Assembly (NCBI RefSeq): GCF_002102175.1 | Contig: NZ_LQOX01000103.1 | Location: 21,113-85,112, forward strand | DNA: 64,000 nt | Direction: 5' to 3' | From: Mycobacterium gastri | Lineage (GTDB): Bacteria > Actinomycetota > Actinomycetes > Mycobacteriales > Mycobacteriaceae | In this document: positions 56,301 to 64,000 of the stretch, piece by piece | How positions within the stretch are numbered: position 1 is the first letter of the stretch | Layout of the letters: each line of letters begins with the position of its first letter | Made by a program: the position numbers and the translations under genes | The notes under the pieces: generated by a model | What the model saw: the letters and a program-made list of their open reading frames with translations, nothing else | What the model was told of the DNA's origin: nothing | Databases searched by the model: none

Positions 56301-59300
56301 GGGTGGCCAACATCGGCACCGATCTGTCGGGGGTGCTGCACAGCGCCTCGGGCACGCTGTTCAACGCCGGGCTGGGCAATGTGGGTCAGCTCAACCTGGG
56401 CTGGGGTAACGTCGGCAGCTTCAACCTGGGTAGCGGCAACATCGGCGACTACAACCTGGGCAGCGCCAATATCGGCGACTACAACCTCGGCAGCGCCAAC
56501 ATCGGCAGCGCCAACATCGGGTTCGGCAACGCCGGTACTGCGGTGGTCTCGGGGCTGGGCAACCTCGGGATGGGCAACACCGGCAGCCACAACCTGGGTT
56601 GGGGCAACACCGGGGTCGGCAATATCGGCTTGGCCAATACCGGCACCGGCAATATCGGTATCGGGCTTAGCGGTGATCATCAGGTCGGGTTCGGCGGATG
56701 GAACTCCGGCGCCAACAACTTGGGCCTGTTCAACTCCGGTGCCAACAACATCGGCGTGTTCAATTCCGGCAGCGGCAACTTCGGTGTCGCCAACTCCGGC
56801 AGCTACAACACTGGCATCGCCAACACCGGCACCACCAACACCGGCTGGTTCAACTCCGGGGCGGTCAACACCGGCCTGGCCAACGCCGGCAGCTACAACA
56901 GCGGCTGGTACAACACCGGCACCACCAACACCGGCATCGCCAACCCCGGCGAGCACAACACCGGCTGGTTCAACACCGGCACCTACAGCACCGGCATCGC
57001 CAACGCCGGCACCCTCGACACCGGCGCCTTCATCACCGGCGACCTGGACAACGGCCTACTCTGGCGCGGCAACTCCCAAGGCCTCTACGGCGGCAATTAC
57101 ACGATTCATGTGCCCCAAATTCCCGTCAACGTGAACGGGACGCTCTTCATCGATATCCCCATTACCACGGCCTTCGACGGCAACACCGTCTACAGCGGCA
57201 TGACCATCAGCGATATACCCTTCGGGTTTACCAACCATGTAGGTCCGATCCCGGCGCTGGTAGGCACAATCAATGCCCTGTACATCCCGCAAATCACGCT
57301 GGCCAGTCCTACGCCCGCGCCGCAGGGAACCATCGGCTCGCCGAGCACTTTGCTACCTATCACCGGGTACGGCACGATCGGTCCCTTCGACATCACCATT
57401 TTCAATTTCGGGATGGTGCCCGGCTACGGAAATTCAACCACCCTGCCGTCGTCGGGCTTCTTCAACACCGGATTAGGCAGCTCGTCGGGATTCCTCAATG
57501 TCGGCGCCAATAATTCGGGCTGGCAGAACGTGTCCTTCGGGAGCGTCGGAAACTCGGGGATCAAGAACTGGGGTTCGGCGCTGTCCGGGGTGGCGAACCT
57601 CGGCAACACCATGTCGGGCTGGTTCAACACCAGCACGCTGGACCTGTCCACACCGGCCAACGTTTCCGGATTCCAAAACGTAGGCGCCAACCTGGCGGGC
57701 TTTTTCCGTGACTACGTCACCAATACCACCGATTTTAACATCGGCCTCGGTAATTCCGGCAGCTTAAACGTAGGTTTCGGCAATATCGGCGACTACAATT
57801 TCGGCTCGGGCAACAGCGGTAGTTTCAACTTCGGTAGCGGTAATATTGGACTTTATAATGTGGGCCCCGGCAACGTGGGTAATTACAACGTCGGGTCCGC
57901 GAACCTGGGCAGCTACAATACCGGCCTCGGAAACTTGGGCGCGAACAACTTCGGCCTGGGGAACCTGGGCGATTTCAACGCGGGCTTCGGGAACGCGGGA
58001 TTCGCCAACATCGGCTTCGGGAACACCGGCACCGGCAATATCGGCATCGGGCTCACCGGCACGGGTCAGGTCGGGTTCGGCGCATTGAACTCCGGTACCG
58101 GCAACAGCGGCTTGTTCAACTCCGGCACCAACAACGTCGGGCTATTCAACTCCGGTACCGGAAACGTGGGTATCGGAAACTCGGGCACCGGTAACTGGGG
58201 CGTCGGCAACTCCGGCCATATCAACACCGGCTTGCTCAATGCCGGTGATGTCAACACCGGATTCTTCAACGCCGGCAATGTCAACACCGGCATGGTCAAC
58301 GCCGGCGGTTACAACTCCGGAAGTTTCAACGCCGGCAGTTTCAACACGCTCGGATTCAACGTCGGCAACTACAACACGGGCTACCTGAACACCGGCGACT
58401 ACAACACCGGTTTGGCGAATTCCGGCAACGTCGACACCGGTGCTTTCAACCTGGGCAGCTACTCCAACGGCGTCTTATGGCGAGGCGACTACCAGGGCTT
58501 GGTGGCCATCGACTACGAGATCGTCATTCCCGACACCGCCATCCCGGCGTATCTGAGTCTTCAGGTACCGGCCAATCTCCCATTCAGCGGCACATTCGGC
58601 TCCCTCGTTCTGGAGAGCTTCACGCTTCCCAAGTACACCGCCGATGTCAAAATACTCGGCTTTCTGAAGTTGCAGGCAGTCAGCGTCGGCCCGATCACCA
58701 TTCCCAACATTTATATCGACCTGCCGTCGTTTTCCGGAACTCTCGGCTCACCCAGTTCTGTTCTGGAACTCAGCGGTCCCGGCACCATCGGACCCATCAG
58801 GATCCCGATCGTCCACATCCCGGCGGCTCCAGGCTTCGGAAACTCGACCACCGTACCGTCGTCAGGCTTCTTCAACACAGGCAACGGCAGCTCATCGGGA
58901 ATCGGCAATGTGGGCGCCAACCTCTCGGGCTTCTGGAACGCGGCGTCGGGCGGGTCGGGAATCTCTGGGTACAAAAACCTTGGCGACCTGCTATCGGGCG
59001 TGTCCAATTTCGGCAATACCGTTTCGGGCTTCTTGAACACCGCGACGACGAATCTCACCATAGCCGCCGACGTGTCCGGTATCGGAAACACCGGCAGCCA
59101 CATTTCGGGTCTATTCAACGGTGCGTCGAACATCAACCTGGGGTTTGCCAACCAGGGTAGCTTCGACGTAGGCAGCGGAAACACGGGCAGCTTCAACCTG
59201 GGAAGCGGAAACGCCGGCAGTGACAACGTCGGCTTCGGAAACTTCGGCGACGGCAATATCGGTACCGGAAACTGGGGCAGCCGCAACATCGGTCCCGGTA

Positions 59301-62300
59301 ACTGGGGCATGCACAACATCGGCCTAGGGAACTTGGGCACCAACAACGTCGGCCTGGGCAACCTGGGGGACTTCAATGTCGGTTTCGGAAACGCCGGCAA
59401 CTCCAATATCGGCTTCGGGAATACCGGGACCGGCAACATCGGCATTGGGCTCACCGGTACGGGCCAGGTCGGATTCGGTGCGCTGAACTCAGGTAGCGGC
59501 AACAGCGGCTTGTTCAACTCGGGCACCAACAACGTCGGCTTGTTCAACTCGGGCACCGGAAACGTCGGCATCGGAAACTCGGGCACGGGCAACTTCGGCA
59601 TCGGCAACGCGGGCACCGCCAACAGTGGCATCGCCAACCCTGGAATCGGCAACTGGGGCTACGGGAACCTCGGCGACTACAACACCGGCATCGCCAATTC
59701 CGGCAGCATCAACACCGGCATCTTCAACACCGGCGACGTCAACAGCGGCATCGCCAACCCGGGCGACTACAACACCGGCTCCTACAACACCGGCAACACC
59801 AACACCGGCATCGGCAACGTCGGCGATTACAACACCGGCTGGTTGAACACCGGCGACTACAACACTGGGTTGCTCAATTCGGGCGACGTGAACACCGGCG
59901 TTCTCATCGCCGGTAACTACAACAACGGCTTCCTGTGGCGGGGTGATTACCAAGGTCTGATCGGCTTCAAAGCCGGAATCTATATTCCCGAATTCCCGTT
60001 GCTGAATCTGGGTTTGGGCCTGCCAGTGAACATTCCGCTCAACCTCGGCATCACGGACCTCAACGTAACCGGCTTCACCATCCCCGAGTTCAGGGTGGGC
60101 GTCTTGAACTCCGACTATCTCAGCGTCGACATCGGACCCATCGTCATCCCCACCATCACCGGCGTCCTGCCCCAGCTGACCGCCCAAATCGGCTCACCAA
60201 CCACGTCGGTGGCTGCCATTCTCACCAGCGGCGTGGGCCCCATCGACGTGACGTTCATCGATATTCCCGCGCGGCCGGGTTTTGGGAATTCGACGAGTGG
60301 TCCGTCGTCGGGGTTTTTCAACAGTGGGTCGGGCAGTTCGTCGGGGTTCAGCAATTTTGGGGCCAACAATTCGGGGTGGCAGAATTTCTCGACGGGGGTG
60401 CTGGGGAATTCGGGGTGGCGAAATGTGGGTGCGTTGCAGTCGGGTGTGGCGAATCTGGGCAACACCATTTCGGGCTGGTATAACACCAGCACCGTCGATC
60501 TGGCCAGCGTGGCCCAGGTTTCCGGGGTGGCCAACATCGGCACCGATCTGTCGGGGGTGCTGCACAGCGCCTCGGGCACGCTGTTCAACGCCGGGCTGGG
60601 CAATGTGGGTCAGCTCAACCTGGGCTGGGGTAACGTCGGCAGCTTCAACCTGGGTAGCGGCAACATCGGCGACTACAACCTGGGCAGCGCCAATATCGGC
60701 GACTACAACCTCGGCAGCGCCAACATCGGCAGCGCCAACATCGGGTTCGGCAACGCCGGTACTGCGGTGGTCTCGGGGCTGGGCACCCTCGGGATGGGCA
60801 ACACCGGCAGCCACAACCTGGGTTGGGGCAACACCGGGGTCGGCAATATCGGCTTGGCCAATACCGGCACCGGCAATATCGGTATCGGGCTTAGCGGTGA
60901 TCATCAGGTCGGGTTCGGCGGATGGAACTCCGGCGCCAACAACTTGGGCCTGTTCAACTCCGGTGCCAACAACATCGGCGTGTTCAATTCCGGCAGCGGC
61001 AACTTCGGTGTCGCCAACTCCGGCAGCTACAACACTGGCATCGCCAACACCGGCACCACCAACACCGGCTGGTTCAACTCCGGGGCGGTCAACACCGGCC
61101 TGGCCAACGCCGGCAGCTACAACAGCGGCTGGTACAACACCGGCACCACCAACACCGGCATCGCCAACCCCGGCGAGCACAACACCGGCTGGTTCAACAC
61201 CGGCACCTACAGCACCGGCATCGCCAACGCCGGCACCCTCGACACCGGCGCCTTCATCACCGGCGACCTGGACAACGGCCTACTCTGGCGCGGCAACTCC
61301 CAAGGCCTCTACGGGTTCAACTACACGATTACCGTTTCCGAACTCACCGGGTTCTTCGACCTCTCCGTGTTCGGCGATATCCCGGTAACCGCCACCGTCA
61401 CCCCGGCCGACGTCGAAGCCTTCACCATTCCGACAATTCCCTTCAGCGGACTCAACGACCATCTCGGCGGCAAAGTCGAAGGCACGGTTGGCCCCATCTC
61501 CGTATCAGCCATCTCCTTCAGCATCGGCAGCCCCGCGGTGAACCTGCATTTCGGCAGCTCCGACGGTTCGCCGGTGGTGGACATCGGTGGTGGCGGCAGT
61601 GTCGGCCCCATCTATATTCCGCTCATCGACATCCCGGCCAGTCCGGGCTACTTCAACTCCACCATGCTGCCGTCGTCGGGTTTCTTCAACGCCGGCACGG
61701 GCAGCTCTTCGGGCTTCTTCAATTTCGGTGCGAACAATTCGGGCTGGCAGAATGTCTCCTTCGGAAGCCTCGGGAGCTCGGGGATCAAGAACTGGGGTTC
61801 GGCGCTGTCGGGCCTGGCGAACCTCGGCAACACCATGTCGGGCTGGTTCAACACCAGCTCATTGGATCTGTCGGCCCCGGCCCATGTTTCAGGACTCCAA
61901 AACATCGGTACCGACCTGGCGGGCTTCTTCCGCGACGGCACGAGCACGGTATTCAACGTCGGGCTGGCCAACCATGGCATCGTGAATTTCGGCAGCGCCA
62001 ACATAGGCAGCGACAACCTCGGCAACGGAAATGTCGGCAGCTTCAACGTTGGCAGCGGCAATATCGGGGATGACAACGTCGGCAGCGGCAACCTTGGCAG
62101 CGCCAACTTCGGCAGCGGCAACATCGGCAGCGGCAACATCGGGTTCGGAAACGCCGGTAGCTCGTTGACGGCCGGACTGAGCAACATCGGGATAGGCAAC
62201 ACCGGAAGCCACAACTTCGGCTGGGGCAACACCGGAGACGGCAATATCGGCTTCGGTAACACCGGCAACGGCAATATCGGTTTTGGTCTCACCGGCGACA

Positions 62301-63397
62301 ACCAACGCGGCTTTGGCGCCTTGAACTCCGGCAGCGGCAACATCGGGTTGTTCAATTCCGGAACCAACAACATCGGCATCGGCAACTCGGGCACCGGCAA
62401 CTGGGGCATCGGCAACTCCGGCAACTACAACACCGGCATCGGCAATTCCGGCAGCACCAACACCGGATGGTTCAACTCCGGCACCGCCAACACCGGGATC
62501 GCCAACTCCGGCAACTACAACACCGGTTTCTACAACGCGGGCGAAACCAACACCGGTAGCTTCAATAGCGCAGACCACAACTCGGGTGGCTTCAACTCGG
62601 GCATGTACAACACCGGCTACTTCAACGGCGGCGACTACAACACCGGCATCGGCAACACCGGTGACGTCAACACCGGTGCCTTCAACTCGGGCAACTACAA
62701 CAACGGCTTCCTCTGGCGAGGCGATTACCAGGGCCTGGTTCAACTCTCCTACAAAGTCACAATTCCCGAATTCCCGTACCAGGGCGACGTGCATGGTGAC
62801 GTCGTGTTACCAATCCAGGGCACCATCAACGAAATCACCCTGGACGCGTTCACCATTTCAAAGATCCGGATCAAAGTCGTCTTGCACCAATGGCCGGGAA
62901 TAAATATCACCGTCTATGACGGTGATATAGGCCCTTGGACCATTCCTGCGAATGTGCTTTCGACTCCGATTCATCTCGATGACATCGTTCGCACAACGTT
63001 CGGAAAGTCCGGCGGTGGCACCGCGGGCCCGTACACCTTCGGTTTCGACTTCGTCCAGGGACCGGGATTCTTCAATTCAACGACGACTCCGTCGTCGGGC
63101 TTCTTCAACTATGGCAGTGGTAGTTCGTCCGGTTTCTTCAACTCCGGCGCCGGTGGTCTATCGGGAATCATCAACACCGGGACTAACCATTCGGGCATCT
63201 GGAACGCCGGGGGACCGGAGGATTCGGGCTTCTTCAACTACGGTGCGCTGGAATCGGGCCTGCTGAACAGGGGAAACACCATATCGGGTGTGTTCAACAC
63301 CAGCACGGTGGATCTCGCGACACAGGCATTTGTATCCGGCGTCGCAAATATCGGCACTCAAGTGTCCGGCTTCTTCCACAACGTCATGCTGCCGTGA
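53336..63397 (+). CDS. Giant PPE-MPTR protein (PPE8-like, 3353 residues)
   Basis: The first 180 residues form a PPE domain ([18 protein letters not shown]; the [19 protein letters not shown] helix). From about residue 205 the protein is built of NxGxGNxG pentapeptide-type MPTR repeats, forming a predicted beta-helix. The repeats are interrupted by about 100-residue beta-rich spacers near residues 802, 1250, 1718, 2203, 2658 and 3128. Most spacers are preceded by WRGDYQG or WRGNSQG and followed by PSSGFFNxGxGSSSGF. The protein is probably secreted by ESX-5 and surface exposed. AGGAG precedes the ATG. Size and PPE-MPTR type match PPE8 (Rv0355c, about 3300 aa). It is intact despite long internal repeats. 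Confidence 0.95.
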   Translation: MNFAVLPPEINSARMHLGAGLGPMLTAAAAWDGLAVELGSAATSFSAVTTGLTGSLWLGPSSAAMADAAAPYLGWLNAAANQAEQAAVQVRLAAAAFEAALTATVHPALISTNRNKFVSLVLSNLLGQNATAIADAETQYEQMWARDVAAMFDYHAGASAALSTLTPFPQTLRGLANLAGPTASAYGTAAAAVNAAAAAAQDITVPFRNVGLANVGQGNLGNANIGDFNFGSGNTGSGNIGSGNIGSGNIGFGNSGSLLTAGIRNIGFGNTGNNNIGIGNTGDNNIGFGNTGNGNIGIGLTGDRLRGFGGMNSGTGNVGFFNSGTGNVGIGNSGSGNWGIGNSGNGYNTGIGNSGDVNTGFFNSGIVNTGIANSGSYNSGNWNSGSFNTGGFNVGDYNTGWINYGNYNTGILNVGDVDTGALISGNYSNGILWRGDYQGGGPGIGNTTGIPSSGFFNSGSGSTSGFFNSGANNSGFLNSSTGTIGNTGIDNYGALQSGLLNTGNTISGLFNVSTLSLTAAAFVSGAANTGSQMSGFFGGPSNFNIGFADTGRLNFGNANIGSFNLGSGNVGSVNFGSGNVGDANLGSGNFGFFNAGFGNLGSYNIGSANLGSYNIGPANLGEFNVGFWNAGDSNHGFANTGDNNLGFGNTGSNNIGVGLTGTGQVGFGALNSGTNNVGLFNSGANNIGLFNAGTGNVGVGNTGTGNWGIGNPGTGNTGIGNTGSYNTGLFNAGIVNTGFANAGDYNTGAANRGSFNTGWYNPGDYNTGWANLGDYNTGAFNTGNVNTGAVNSGDFNNGFFISADNQGQIAVNLNITTPTVPIDFEIRIPIYKIYHLGGQVYTIPGFYYPKTAFGNFYLGPMTIPTSTISAPYVTLTTGSPTTAIEISLHGALEGRTIPIINIAAAPGFGNSTSGPSSGFFNSGLGSSSGFSNFGANNSGWQNFSTGVLGNSGWRNVGALQSGVANLGNTISGWYNTSTVDLASVAQVSGVANIGTDLSGVLHSASGTLFNAGLGNVGQLNLGWGNVGSFNLGSGNIGDYNLGSANIGDYNLGSANIGSANIGFGNAGTAVVSGLGNLGMGNTGSHNLGWGNTGVGNIGLANTGTGNIGIGLSGDHQVGFGGWNSGANNLGLFNSGANNIGVFNSGSGNFGVANSGSYNTGIANTGTTNTGWFNSGAVNTGLANAGSYNSGWYNTGTTNTGIANPGEHNTGWFNTGTYSTGIANAGTLDTGAFITGDLDNGLLWRGNSQGLYGGNYTIHVPQIPVNVNGTLFIDIPITTAFDGNTVYSGMTISDIPFGFTNHVGPIPALVGTINALYIPQITLASPTPAPQGTIGSPSTLLPITGYGTIGPFDITIFNFGMVPGYGNSTTLPSSGFFNTGLGSSSGFLNVGANNSGWQNVSFGSVGNSGIKNWGSALSGVANLGNTMSGWFNTSTLDLSTPANVSGFQNVGANLAGFFRDYVTNTTDFNIGLGNSGSLNVGFGNIGDYNFGSGNSGSFNFGSGNIGLYNVGPGNVGNYNVGSANLGSYNTGLGNLGANNFGLGNLGDFNAGFGNAGFANIGFGNTGTGNIGIGLTGTGQVGFGALNSGTGNSGLFNSGTNNVGLFNSGTGNVGIGNSGTGNWGVGNSGHINTGLLNAGDVNTGFFNAGNVNTGMVNAGGYNSGSFNAGSFNTLGFNVGNYNTGYLNTGDYNTGLANSGNVDTGAFNLGSYSNGVLWRGDYQGLVAIDYEIVIPDTAIPAYLSLQVPANLPFSGTFGSLVLESFTLPKYTADVKILGFLKLQAVSVGPITIPNIYIDLPSFSGTLGSPSSVLELSGPGTIGPIRIPIVHIPAAPGFGNSTTVPSSGFFNTGNGSSSGIGNVGANLSGFWNAASGGSGISGYKNLGDLLSGVSNFGNTVSGFLNTATTNLTIAADVSGIGNTGSHISGLFNGASNINLGFANQGSFDVGSGNTGSFNLGSGNAGSDNVGFGNFGDGNIGTGNWGSRNIGPGNWGMHNIGLGNLGTNNVGLGNLGDFNVGFGNAGNSNIGFGNTGTGNIGIGLTGTGQVGFGALNSGSGNSGLFNSGTNNVGLFNSGTGNVGIGNSGTGNFGIGNAGTANSGIANPGIGNWGYGNLGDYNTGIANSGSINTGIFNTGDVNSGIANPGDYNTGSYNTGNTNTGIGNVGDYNTGWLNTGDYNTGLLNSGDVNTGVLIAGNYNNGFLWRGDYQGLIGFKAGIYIPEFPLLNLGLGLPVNIPLNLGITDLNVTGFTIPEFRVGVLNSDYLSVDIGPIVIPTITGVLPQLTAQIGSPTTSVAAILTSGVGPIDVTFIDIPARPGFGNSTSGPSSGFFNSGSGSSSGFSNFGANNSGWQNFSTGVLGNSGWRNVGALQSGVANLGNTISGWYNTSTVDLASVAQVSGVANIGTDLSGVLHSASGTLFNAGLGNVGQLNLGWGNVGSFNLGSGNIGDYNLGSANIGDYNLGSANIGSANIGFGNAGTAVVSGLGTLGMGNTGSHNLGWGNTGVGNIGLANTGTGNIGIGLSGDHQVGFGGWNSGANNLGLFNSGANNIGVFNSGSGNFGVANSGSYNTGIANTGTTNTGWFNSGAVNTGLANAGSYNSGWYNTGTTNTGIANPGEHNTGWFNTGTYSTGIANAGTLDTGAFITGDLDNGLLWRGNSQGLYGFNYTITVSELTGFFDLSVFGDIPVTATVTPADVEAFTIPTIPFSGLNDHLGGKVEGTVGPISVSAISFSIGSPAVNLHFGSSDGSPVVDIGGGGSVGPIYIPLIDIPASPGYFNSTMLPSSGFFNAGTGSSSGFFNFGANNSGWQNVSFGSLGSSGIKNWGSALSGLANLGNTMSGWFNTSSLDLSAPAHVSGLQNIGTDLAGFFRDGTSTVFNVGLANHGIVNFGSANIGSDNLGNGNVGSFNVGSGNIGDDNVGSGNLGSANFGSGNIGSGNIGFGNAGSSLTAGLSNIGIGNTGSHNFGWGNTGDGNIGFGNTGNGNIGFGLTGDNQRGFGALNSGSGNIGLFNSGTNNIGIGNSGTGNWGIGNSGNYNTGIGNSGSTNTGWFNSGTANTGIANSGNYNTGFYNAGETNTGSFNSADHNSGGFNSGMYNTGYFNGGDYNTGIGNTGDVNTGAFNSGNYNNGFLWRGDYQGLVQLSYKVTIPEFPYQGDVHGDVVLPIQGTINEITLDAFTISKIRIKVVLHQWPGINITVYDGDIGPWTIPANVLSTPIHLDDIVRTTFGKSGGGTAGPYTFGFDFVQGPGFFNSTTTPSSGFFNYGSGSSSGFFNSGAGGLSGIINTGTNHSGIWNAGGPEDSGFFNYGALESGLLNRGNTISGVFNTSTVDLATQAFVSGVANIGTQVSGFFHNVMLP
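56051..57090 (+). repeat. 1040-bp intragenic duplication, copy 1
   Basis: This segment of the PPE-MPTR gene matches 60275-61314 at a constant offset of 4224 bp (1408 codons). I found only two differences, T56106/C60330 (Leu/Ser) and A56562/C60786 (Asn/Thr). It spans the PSSGFFNSG block, an MPTR array and the [10 protein letters not shown] anchor, and ends exactly where the variable spacer begins. Confidence 0.95.
60275..61314 (+). repeat. 1040-bp intragenic duplication, copy 2
   Basis: This is the second copy of the segment at 56051-57090, in direct orientation. Near identity over 1 kb inside a gene whose other modules differ widely at synonymous sites points to a recent duplication or gene conversion. 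Recombination between the copies would delete 4224 bp in frame and leave a shorter but open gene. Confidence 0.95.
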
Positions 63398-63535
63398 CTG
63401 TCGTTCGCCCGCTCACGCTGACTCGGCTCACGATTCGGGGTTTCGGAGCGGGTGGACCCGTTGTTTTTCGTGTGAGCTGCTGGGATTTGCGCACTGGGGT
63501 CGGGGGCGGGGCTGTCTTGGTCGGCGTCATCGCCG

Positions 63536-63703
63536 CACGCGCCGGTGCGGGATCTGATGAGCATTACGCGCAGTTGGCGGGTCGCCACGGTCAACCAGCT
63601 GCGCACCGCGGTCAAGCTCGAACCGCGACCCGAACCCGATCCTCGGCGGCAGCCGCAGCCCTCGATCACCAAAACCTACCGATCAGGCCACGCAAATCGG
63701 TAA
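63536..63703 (+). pseudogene. Fragment of a 13E12/DUF222 HNH-family gene
   Basis: One frame reads APVRDLMSITRSWRVATVNQ, then LRTAVKLEPRPEP before a TAA at 63701-63703. This is the N-terminal-to-middle segment typical of the mycobacterial 13E12 (DUF222, HNH endonuclease) repeat family, whose full genes are about 450 codons. No HNH motif or further match continues downstream, and the start is missing, so it is a relic. The 138 bases between the PPE stop and this fragment hold nothing else recognised. Confidence 0.65.
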
Positions 63704-63710
63704 AGATGTC

Positions 63711-63974
63711 ATGGAACACGTGCCTAAAGGCTCAAGACTAAATTCCTTGGTCGATAGGCTTAATCAATTGCACATCGACAATCAGCAACAGGCCGCCGAG
63801 GCGGCAGACGCGGCGAAAGCGGCGTGGGGTCAGACCGCGGGAATTGTCGACGGCCCGAATGGGTCGAAGCTGGTGCTACCAGTTGTCCCGCAGGTCGGGG
63901 AAGCTATCATGGTAGCCCCGTCTGGAACGCTTTCTGTATTTCGGGGCGATCTCTTTCAGTTTTTGCCGAAGTAG
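63711..63974 (+). CDS. Small hypothetical protein
   Basis: This 87-residue frame starts MEHVPKGSRLNSLVDRLNQL and has an Ala/Gln-rich helix (DNQQQAAEAADAAKAAWGQT). A compact strand-rich end follows (SKLVLPVVPQVGEAIMVAPS, then TLSVFRGDLFQFLPK). I do not recognise the family. No strong ribosome-binding site precedes the ATG. Lower GC and a following gene start 15 bp after its stop suggest the head of a small operon that continues outside the window. Confidence 0.5.
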   Translation: MEHVPKGSRLNSLVDRLNQLHIDNQQQAAEAADAAKAAWGQTAGIVDGPNGSKLVLPVVPQVGEAIMVAPSGTLSVFRGDLFQFLPK

Positions 63975-63988
63975 TGGAGTAGTAGGCG

Positions 63989-64000
63989 ATGGATGTAACT
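63989..64000 (+). CDS. Start of a further gene (four codons only)
   Basis: An ATG at 63989 follows a purine-rich GGAGTAGTAGGCG stretch 15 bp after the stop of the small hypothetical gene. Only MDVT is visible before the window ends, so nothing can be said of the product. Confidence 0.4.

Noticed and set aside
54107..56956. 949-codon open frame on the minus strand opposite the PPE-MPTR gene
   Set aside because: It is the mirror of the NxGxGNxG codon pattern; its low-complexity product (repeating GVxxAGV) has no start signal and no family.

Overview
This is a high-GC mycobacterial chromosome segment. PPE and PPE-MPTR proteins, the F420-dependent enzyme Fgd1, TtfA, a form I CO dehydrogenase cluster and a DUF222/13E12 remnant all point to a slow-growing Mycobacterium. 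Most genes have recognisable counterparts in the Rv0355c-Rv0409 region of M. tuberculosis H37Rv. The species is not M. tuberculosis itself: ethanolamine ammonia-lyase genes and a luciferase-like monooxygenase operon are present, while the mmpS1/mmpL1/fadD30/pks6 block expected next to fgd1 is absent. The M. kansasii/M. marinum neighbourhood is a guess only. Locus-tag comparisons are from memory.

Layout. 1-4084: fgd1-pta-ackA operon on the minus strand (ackA runs off the left edge). 4313-10600: metallo-beta-lactamase-fold gene, a decayed methyltransferase, a methyltransferase plus three-LLM-monooxygenase operon, and a DUF3054 gene. 10636-17832: fadE7, a secreted protein, type II NADH dehydrogenase, then purT-rhodanese-metZ. 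18110-19524: a PE-like mini-ORF coupled to a PPE-SVP gene. 19530-29270: purA with a hotdog protein, an M50 protease, a CDF metal exporter with a probable leaderless promoter, a frameshifted acetyltransferase, fba, DedA and a GH76 enzyme. 29896-32075: eutBC. 32078-42299: complete aerobic CO dehydrogenase cluster (structural coxMSL plus maturation genes) with a divergent LysR regulator. 42317-53157: dodecin, RNA methyltransferase, lipoprotein, pyrE, SDR, ttfA, a DsrE-like protein, a crotonase fragment, clpB with a HspR/SigH-type control region, a GAP-family membrane protein, a flavohaemoglobin-like protein and an aldose epimerase. 53336-63397: one giant PPE-MPTR gene (3353 aa). 63398-64000: a 13E12 fragment and the start of a small operon.

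How it fits together. Fgd1 makes F420H2 beside an operon of LLM-fold oxidoreductases, a class that uses FMN or F420. Pta-AckA handles acetyl-CoA overflow. EutBC could supply acetaldehyde and ammonia, and CO dehydrogenase supplies electrons. The block from the Rv0356c to the Rv0385 counterparts appears inverted relative to its flanks compared with H37Rv, with a PPE gene at or near each breakpoint. The least expected observations are an in-frame 2 x 60 bp repeat inside pta that matches an intergenic repeat in the cox operon, a vestigial PE leader, and a nearly identical 1040 bp duplication inside the giant PPE gene. No rRNA, tRNA, CRISPR array or intact insertion sequence was seen.
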